From VGKP01 sp964578345 (GTDB lineage: Archaea; Nanobdellota; Nanobdellia; Pacearchaeales; GW2011-AR1), in contig CAZOCP010000025.1 in assembly GCA_964578345.1 (NCBI GenBank), forward strand, positions 1 through 8,459: a stretch of DNA of 8,459 nt, written 5' to 3'. The notes beneath the pieces were generated by a model. It was given only the letters and a program-made list of their open reading frames with translations, had not been told where the DNA came from and did not search any database. This document shows, one piece after another, positions 4,691 through 8,459 of the stretch. Both the position numbers and the translations under genes were made by a program. Position 1 is the first letter of the stretch, and the number at the start of each line of letters is the position of its first letter.

Positions 4691-6490
4691 ATGAGTAGTG
4701 ACAAGAGTAATCCTAAACTATCTGAAGATAAAAAATATAGTGAAAACCATGGAACTGCGCCCGGACAACAGCATCAGAATATAAGCCCGCAGCAGCAGGT
4801 GGAACAGCTTGAAAAAATAAAAACTAAACTAGATTCTTTTAAGAAGTCTATACTTAAAAAATATAAATTTACTATGTCTTTGGGTCTTATCCCACAGGCT
4901 GCATCACAATTATTTGAAGAAGATGAAGGAATTACTAAGGAAATTTCTGATACAAAGCCTCTGTATGTTATAATGATTATTCCTGAAGAAAATTATAAAG
5001 ATATCCCTAAAATTAAGCCTGAAGTAATAAAATTTGTTAAAGAATCTGGAGAAAATCTGTGGGTATTAATTAAGACACCTGTTGATTTATGGAACTATGG
5101 CATCGATAGTAAATTTGAATTTTTAGATGCTCTTTCAGCAAGCTTTCCTATTCATGATGCTGGATTTTTAGGATCTTTGAGAGTAGCTAATATTCATAAG
5201 ACATTGGTACTGAGAAAATTTGATAAATATGTAGCAAGTTATGTCATTGCGGGAAGTTTAGTCAGAGGTACTGCGGGAAAAGATTCTGATGTAGATGTTT
5301 TTGTTGTTGTTGACGACACTGATGTTAAAAGAATGACGAGAGTTGAACTGTTAGAACGTTTGAGAGGAATGATTTATGAATATATAAGAGAAGCAACAAT
5401 GCTTGCAGGTGTTAAAAATATCTTGAATGTGCAGGTTTCTTTATTGACTGATTTCTGGCTGCGCGTGAAAGATGCAGAGCCTGTCGCATTTACATTTATT
5501 CGTGATGGAATTCCATTATATGATAGAGGCACTTTTATTCCCTGGAAACTGCTTTTAAAAATGGGACGCATCAAGCCAAGCCCTGAAGCAATTGATTTGT
5601 ATATGAAGCAAGGTGAGCAGACAGATGAGATTGTAAAAAGAAAGCTACTTGATGTAATGGTTGATATATATTATGGAATTGTGACGCCGACTCAAGCTAT
5701 GATGATGCTTGCAGGAGAAGCCCCTCCTGTTCCTAAAACTATTGTGGCTGATGTGAAAAAAATATTTGTGGAAAAGGATAAAATTATGGAAGATAAGAAC
5801 TTAAAGACTCTGGAAAAAGCAGTCCACTTATTTAAGCAATATGAATACGGCAAATTAAAGGAATTCTCCGGAAAAGAAATTGATCAGTTTTTGCAAGAAG
5901 AAAAAGAATATAATAAGATGCTAAGAGAACTCAGGAAAAAACTTGAGAAGAAATTACAGGAAAAAACCGCTACCGAGATTTATGATGGGGTATTCAAACT
6001 TATGAAGACAATTTTCGGGAACAAATCACAGCAGGAACTGATTAAAGATTTTGAAGTGCAGTTGGTTAAAAAGGGAAAGATTCAGCAGAGATTTCTCTCT
6101 ATTTTAAAAAATCTAACACATATGAAGAGCAAAATGATCTCTGGCACTTTGAGCCAGAAAGAAGTAGATAGTGTAAAAAGAGATGCAAGTGAATTTATGA
6201 ATAGTTTAATTGAGTATGCACAAAGAGCTGACCTAATCTCTGCAGAAAGAGGCACTCTTCGGCTGACTTATCAGGGAAGAAAAGCAGAGCTTGTTATTTT
6301 TGACAAGACTGCATTTTTAATAGAAGGAAAGGAGATAAAGAAAATAGCAGAAGGAGTGATAGTAAATTCTACAAGTGAAGAGTTTGAGAAGGCTCTTGTC
6401 GAGCAGAAAGGCAAGCTCACTACTAAAGTTTCTAATGAACTATTTAGTATATTGACTAAATCTCTTGGGAACTTTGAGTTGGAATTATAA
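4691..6490 (+). CDS. Large nucleotidyltransferase-domain protein, DPANN type
   Basis: 599 residues, cytoplasmic, no membrane segment. Residues 1-35 are polar and probably disordered (Gln/Ser-rich). A conserved-looking alpha/beta region of unknown fold covers about 36-165. A polymerase-beta-type nucleotidyltransferase core covers about 175-290: GSLVRGTAGKDSDVDVFVVV gives the GS (188-189) and the DxD metal pair Asp200/Asp202. The third carboxylate usually found on the next strand is not obvious; NVQVSLLTDFW (246-256) has Gln248 there. FIRDGIPLYDRGTFIPW (269-285) follows, a stretch I associate with archaeal DPANN homologues. About 296-345 is helical, HEPN-like (IDLYMKQ ... AMMMLAGEAPPVPK), but no R-x4-6-H motif is seen. 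Lys/Glu-rich coiled coil covers about 395-425 and a beta-rich end about 520-600. The family's substrate is not known to me. It is followed 7 nt later by an unknown gene, probably one transcript. Confidence 0.8.
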   Translation: MSSDKSNPKLSEDKKYSENHGTAPGQQHQNISPQQQVEQLEKIKTKLDSFKKSILKKYKFTMSLGLIPQAASQLFEEDEGITKEISDTKPLYVIMIIPEENYKDIPKIKPEVIKFVKESGENLWVLIKTPVDLWNYGIDSKFEFLDALSASFPIHDAGFLGSLRVANIHKTLVLRKFDKYVASYVIAGSLVRGTAGKDSDVDVFVVVDDTDVKRMTRVELLERLRGMIYEYIREATMLAGVKNILNVQVSLLTDFWLRVKDAEPVAFTFIRDGIPLYDRGTFIPWKLLLKMGRIKPSPEAIDLYMKQGEQTDEIVKRKLLDVMVDIYYGIVTPTQAMMMLAGEAPPVPKTIVADVKKIFVEKDKIMEDKNLKTLEKAVHLFKQYEYGKLKEFSGKEIDQFLQEEKEYNKMLRELRKKLEKKLQEKTATEIYDGVFKLMKTIFGNKSQQELIKDFEVQLVKKGKIQQRFLSILKNLTHMKSKMISGTLSQKEVDSVKRDASEFMNSLIEYAQRADLISAERGTLRLTYQGRKAELVIFDKTAFLIEGKEIKKIAEGVIVNSTSEEFEKALVEQKGKLTTKVSNELFSILTKSLGNFELEL

Positions 6491-6497
6491 TTAATTT

Positions 6498-6938
6498 ATG
6501 AATAAAATAATATTGGAAAAAGAAGCAAAGAAATTTCCTTTATTGAGAGAATATGATTTCCTGCCTATAAGAAATAGATGTGTCGGAGCAAGTTTACTTG
6601 TTCCAACAGAAGAGGGCTATATGTCTAAAGAATATGGAATAGGCAGAGCAGTACTGATAAATTATCTGCAGCCTTATTTCAATAAAGAAGAAAGAATTAG
6701 AATTGATGAGCTTATCATAGTCTTGAGGAAGAATAAAGAAGTAAGTCTTGCAAGAGTAGAGCCAGGAGAAAGCATTCCTCCTTTTCTGTTAAGCACTGTA
6801 AATCTATTTTTAGAGGACAGAATAATAAAAAAAGAAGGAGATTTATTATTAAAGGGAGATGCTTATGATGAAGCTAGAGTGCATAAAATACCTATTTGTA
6901 AACTAAGAAGGAGAATGTATTTTTTTAGATCTGGATAA
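6498..6938 (+). CDS. Unknown 146-residue protein
   Basis: Not recognised. It starts 7 nt after the nucleotidyltransferase stop and is surely co-transcribed. The protein is soluble, without membrane segments, and of mixed alpha/beta look: RNRCVGASLLVPTEEGY (25-41), a central acidic/basic helix pair (NKEERIRIDELIIVLRKN), and a basic C-terminus KLRRRMYFFRSG that could touch nucleic acid. A winged-helix-like order (helices, then paired strands with IIKKEGDLLLKGDA) is possible but unproven. The tight linkage suggests it works with the upstream protein, as partner or regulator; this is inference. No Shine-Dalgarno sequence is visible before the ATG, so translation may depend on coupling to the upstream gene. 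Confidence 0.7.
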   Translation: MNKIILEKEAKKFPLLREYDFLPIRNRCVGASLLVPTEEGYMSKEYGIGRAVLINYLQPYFNKEERIRIDELIIVLRKNKEVSLARVEPGESIPPFLLSTVNLFLEDRIIKKEGDLLLKGDAYDEARVHKIPICKLRRRMYFFRSG

Positions 6939-6942
6939 AAAT

Positions 6943-6999
6943 ATGTCAAGGGACTTGACGAGAACCGCGCCCCTTATGGCGGCGGTTGTTCCTTGATAT
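6943..6999 (+). ncRNA. Strong hairpin with an alternative fold
   Basis: Five bases after the 146-residue gene. Outer stem: 6943-6953 with 6989-6999, 11 pairs including two G-U. Inner stem: AACCGC-GCC (6963-6971) with GGC-g-GCGGTT (6978-6987), one bulged G and a 6-base loop. The outer 5' arm can instead close on itself, GTCAAG (6945-6950) with CTTGAC (6954-6959) over a GGA loop. It is far more GC-rich than its surroundings, which argues for selection on RNA structure. No oligo-T follows, so it is not a simple terminator. It may be a 3'-end stabiliser, a processing site or a small RNA. Confidence 0.5.
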
Positions 7000-7054
7000 T
7001 ATCAATTATAATCTCTATTAGCTAAATTTCATGTAATAAATAAAAGCAAGAAGC

Positions 7055-7063
7055 TTTAAAAAG
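7055..7063 (+). promoter_or_regulatory. TATA box of the eL35-uL16 operon
   Basis: TTTAAAAAG, inside AAGCTTTAAAAAG, is centred 25 bp before the ATG at 7084, with no Shine-Dalgarno sequence. It matches the tRNA-Val promoter almost base for base. Confidence 0.65.
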
Positions 7064-7083
7064 AGGGTTTTCTAGTCACTAAA

Positions 7084-7374
7084 ATGAAAGGCATTATAGT
7101 TCAATTTCGCAGAAGCAGACATAGAATACATGAAAAGCATTATTTGCTGGATCTTGGAATAAACAGCAGAGAAGAAGCAAAGAAAATGGCTGGCAAGAAA
7201 GTCAGCTGGAAAAGCCAGTCAGGAAAAATAATAGAAGGAACGATAAGCGACGCGCATGGCAATAAAGGATTAGTAAGAGCAATATTTAACACTGGCCTGC
7301 CGGGTCAGGCAATTACCAGTGAAATAAATTTAATAGAAAATGTACAGGCACAAAATAAAGGAGGCAAAAAATAA
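7084..7374 (+). CDS. rpl35ae: 50S ribosomal protein eL35 (L35Ae)
   Basis: 96-residue protein of the large ribosomal subunit, found in archaea and eukaryotes but not in bacteria, which makes it a key sign of archaeal origin. Family features: GKKVSW (37-42), SGKIIEGTISDAHGNKG (46-62) with the conserved HGxxG turn, VRAIF (64-68) and LPGQAI (72-77) near the end. The basic N-terminus (FRRSRHRIHEKH) contacts rRNA. The ATG follows a TATA box at the leaderless distance. It is the first gene of a tight operon: an unknown gene starts 1 nt after its stop and uL16 follows 1 nt after that. The lysine-rich C-terminal tail (KGGKK) carries, in its DNA, the GGAGG that serves the next gene. Confidence 0.93.
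   Translation: MKGIIVQFRRSRHRIHEKHYLLDLGINSREEAKKMAGKKVSWKSQSGKIIEGTISDAHGNKGLVRAIFNTGLPGQAITSEINLIENVQAQNKGGKK
7360..7364 (+). promoter_or_regulatory. Shine-Dalgarno sequence deciding a GTG start
   Basis: GGAGG lies 11 nt before GTG at 7376 and inside the 3' end of the eL35 gene. It favours this GTG over the in-frame ATG at 7340, which has no such site and would overlap eL35 by 35 nt. Confidence 0.6.
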
Positions 7375-7375
7375 A

Positions 7376-7633
7376 GTGGGACACGATTATGAAAATCGCC
7401 GAAATGTTTTGTATGCAGACTCTTTGGATAAATTAGGTATACTAAAAGAGATTCCTATGATGGAGCTTCCAACAGATGAATTTTTTGATGGTTTCATAAC
7501 ATTAGATAATAACGAGAGATATTCTTTTGAGGGGCTAAAAAGAAAGGGGATTGTTCAAAAGATATGCTGTTTGAGAAGAGTTTCAGATGTTAGCAGTGTT
7601 ATGGTGAAACCTTATATTGGGGGTGCTGATTAA
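7376..7633 (+). CDS. Unknown 85-residue protein in a ribosomal operon
   Basis: I do not recognise it. I use the GTG start at 7376 because a GGAGG precedes it and it follows the eL35 stop by 1 nt; an ATG at 7340 would give 97 residues. The protein is small, soluble and slightly acidic at first (MMELPTDEFFDGFITLDN, 28-45), then basic (GLKRKGIVQKICCLRRVSD) with a Cys pair, ending in VMVKPYIGGAD. The two cysteines alone do not make a zinc site. It lies between two ribosomal-protein genes with 1-nt gaps on both sides, so its level is tied to ribosome production. A role on the ribosome or in its assembly is a fair guess, no more. Confidence 0.75.
   Translation: MGHDYENRRNVLYADSLDKLGILKEIPMMELPTDEFFDGFITLDNNERYSFEGLKRKGIVQKICCLRRVSDVSSVMVKPYIGGAD
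7619..7625 (+). promoter_or_regulatory. Shine-Dalgarno-like sequence for uL16
   Basis: GGGGGTG ends 9 nt before the ATG at 7635 and can pair with the 16S tail (GGTG core). It supports starting at 7635 rather than at a TTG at 7617, which is upstream of this site. Confidence 0.5.
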
Positions 7634-7634
7634 A

Positions 7635-8183
7635 ATGGCTTTAAGAAAAGCATCTTCATATTCAAAAATGCGCGCCAGGCCATATACCAGGAATTCAAGA
7701 AATAAAAGCAAGGCGTATATAAAGACTATTCCTCAAAATAAAATAGTAAAATATACTGTTGGCAGTCAAAAAGATTATGAAGCTGGAAAGCATAATTTCA
7801 CAGTTAGATTACTTTCTGAAGAATCTGTGCAGATAAGAGATAATTCACTAGAAGCAGGTAGAATGTTGCTAACTAAAATTCTCGATGCAGAGATTCCAGG
7901 CCAGTATTATATGATGATTAAAGTTCATCCGCATCATCTTATTAGGGAAAATAAGAGCGCTGCAGCTGTTGCAGGCGCCGACAGAATTTCTACTGGAATG
8001 ACTCAGTCATTTGGAGTAGTTATAGGGAGGGCTGCATTGGTCAAACCAGGGCAGGAGATATTTTTTATTTCATGTACAAACGAGAAAGCAGCAAGAATTG
8101 CAAAAGAAGCATTGATTTCTATTAGAGCAAAAGTTGCATGCAAAACGAAAATTGTATTTTTTAAAAGGGCTCATGAAAGTTGA
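7635..8183 (+). CDS. rpl10e: 50S ribosomal protein uL16 (archaeal L10e)
   Basis: 182-residue large-subunit protein that sits near the peptidyl-transferase and tRNA-binding region; the length is normal for archaeal L10e. The basic N-terminus MALRKASSYSKMRARPYTR is the usual one (it normally runs to about 20 residues before an AYI/IP turn), and KVHPHHLIRENKSAAAV (96-112) with GADRISTGMTQSFG (114-127) is the conserved core, followed by the KPGQEIFFI strand. The family's starting sequence and a Shine-Dalgarno-like site place the start at 7635; the upstream TTG at 7617 would overlap the previous gene. It is the last gene of the eL35 operon. The gene ends in tandem TGA TGA (8181-8186). The following 276 bases carry no gene but many RNA hairpins. 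Confidence 0.96.
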   Translation: MALRKASSYSKMRARPYTRNSRNKSKAYIKTIPQNKIVKYTVGSQKDYEAGKHNFTVRLLSEESVQIRDNSLEAGRMLLTKILDAEIPGQYYMMIKVHPHHLIRENKSAAAVAGADRISTGMTQSFGVVIGRAALVKPGQEIFFISCTNEKAARIAKEALISIRAKVACKTKIVFFKRAHES

Positions 8184-8253
8184 TGAATAAAATATTGACA
8201 TAGAAAAGAAGTAATGTAAAATAAATTCTGCATGTATTGTAGAGTAAGCTGGA

Positions 8254-8262
8254 TTTATTTTA
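8254..8262 (+). promoter_or_regulatory. Possible TATA box for the terminal RNA
   Basis: TTTATTTTA is centred about 25 bp before 8283, near the beginning of the structured region. A second candidate, TTAAAAT at 8270-8276, would start transcription near 8298, inside the structure. Both are weak. Confidence 0.3.
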
Positions 8263-8275
8263 ATGAGTGTTAAAA

Positions 8276-8441
8276 TCTGCGGATTTTTAGTCCTCGATGG
8301 CAGTCAAGAATTGGAAATTCTTGATGAGGCGAGGTTTGTGACGGGCGCTCGTTTCATCAAGGACGAAGTCCTTGAATGCCGTCGGGAACGGCAGTTCCTA
8401 AGGGTTGGATGCAGAAAAATCCCTGTGATTTTCCTGAACAG
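8276..8441 (+). ncRNA. Structured RNA of unknown family
   Basis: A gene-free, GC-richer stretch with many stems. Closing stem: GGATTTTT (8281-8288) with AAAAATCC (8415-8422). Arm 1: CCTCG (8292-8296) with CGAGG (8330-8334), an internal loop, then TCAAGAATT (8304-8312) with AATTCTTGA (8316-8324) over a GGA loop. Arm 2: TCAAGGAC (8357-8364) with GTCCTTGA (8368-8375) over GAA. Arm 3: TGCCGT (8377-8382) with ACGGCA (8388-8393). Rival pairings exist: GGAAC with GTTCC (8385-8389, 8394-8398) breaks arm 3; AAAATC with GATTTT (8416-8421, 8427-8432) breaks the closing stem; TCTGC (8276-8280) can pair with GCAGA (8411-8415). Compatible nested stems make a closed multi-branch RNA, and the rival stems suggest a switch. 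I find no hallmark of RNase P, SRP, 5S or tRNA, though the window ends soon after. It may be a free RNA or the leader of a gene beyond the window. Confidence 0.55.
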
Positions 8442-8459
8442 AGAATTTCTATCTGAAAT

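Noticed and set aside
5374..5574. Minus-strand frame inside the nucleotidyltransferase gene
   Set aside because: It lies over the conserved FIRDGIPLYDRG region on the other strand and has no promoter or ribosome binding site.
7340..7375. ATG start for the 85-residue gene
   Set aside because: It overlaps eL35 by 35 nt and has no ribosome binding site, while GTG at 7376 has GGAGG and a 1-nt gap.
7617..7634. TTG start for uL16
   Set aside because: It overlaps the previous gene and lies before the Shine-Dalgarno-like site; the family's N-terminus begins at the ATG at 7635.
8304..8334. Box C/D guide RNA
   Set aside because: A box-C-like TTGATGA exists, but no box D (CUGA) occurs at a suitable distance; the next CTGA is about 100 nt away.
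8276..8459. RNase P RNA
   Set aside because: GCAGAA before a stem that closes the structure recalls the 3' core of RNase P, but the 5' core GAGGAAAGUCC and the bulged U of helix P4 are not seen. The window end prevents a full test.
8276..8459. SRP RNA
   Set aside because: The visible part lacks the UGUAA and GGAAG/AGCAG signatures; only an unseen downstream part could rescue this.
1..8459. CRISPR array, insertion sequence or prophage genes
   Set aside because: There are no regularly spaced repeats and no transposase, integrase or phage-type protein; the only exact tandem repeat is the 12-bp duplication at 4312-4335.

Overview
The window looks like a piece of a small, AT-rich archaeal genome, most likely a DPANN lineage of the Woesearchaeota/Pacearchaeota type. 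The evidence is two archaeal/eukaryotic-type ribosomal proteins (eL35/L35Ae and uL16/L10e), a tRNA-Val without an encoded CCA end, A/T-rich TATA boxes about 25-31 bp before several starts with almost no leader (1331-1340, 2916-2922, 3688-3696, 4662-4670, 7055-7063), and a large nucleotidyltransferase-domain protein of a kind I associate with these archaea. The phylum assignment is inference.

Region 1-1264 differs from the rest. After a 26-bp perfect palindrome (5-30) comes a secreted LamG-domain protein with a bacterial-style PEP-CTERM sorting tail. It converges on a minus-strand gene whose ATG-start frame is separated from a longer coiled-coil-like frame by an A-run, where a -1 shift would join them. 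This part may be accessory, transferred, or a join from another genome.

Region 1331-3617 carries small enzymes: an RBBP9/YdeN-like serine hydrolase followed by a one-domain O6-alkylguanine-DNA alkyltransferase (probably one transcript), then a convergent JAMM/MPN+ metalloprotease-like protein, and divergently from it RNase HII. The last two have odd active-site details.

Region 3618-4690 holds tRNA-Val(UAC) with its own TATA box and oligo-T end, an otherwise empty AT-rich spacer with a nested inverted repeat, and a minus-strand membrane-anchored protein of unknown function. Region 4691-6938 holds the 599-residue nucleotidyltransferase-domain protein and a 146-residue unknown protein 7 nt downstream. 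A strong GC-rich hairpin with an alternative fold follows (6943-6999).

Region 7055-8183 is a tight ribosomal-protein operon (eL35 - unknown 85-residue protein - uL16), with 1-nt spacings and Shine-Dalgarno-led internal genes behind a leaderless first gene. The last 276 bases contain no gene but a dense set of hairpins with mutually exclusive pairings (about 8276-8441). This is the best candidate here for an undescribed structured RNA, possibly a leader of a gene beyond the window.
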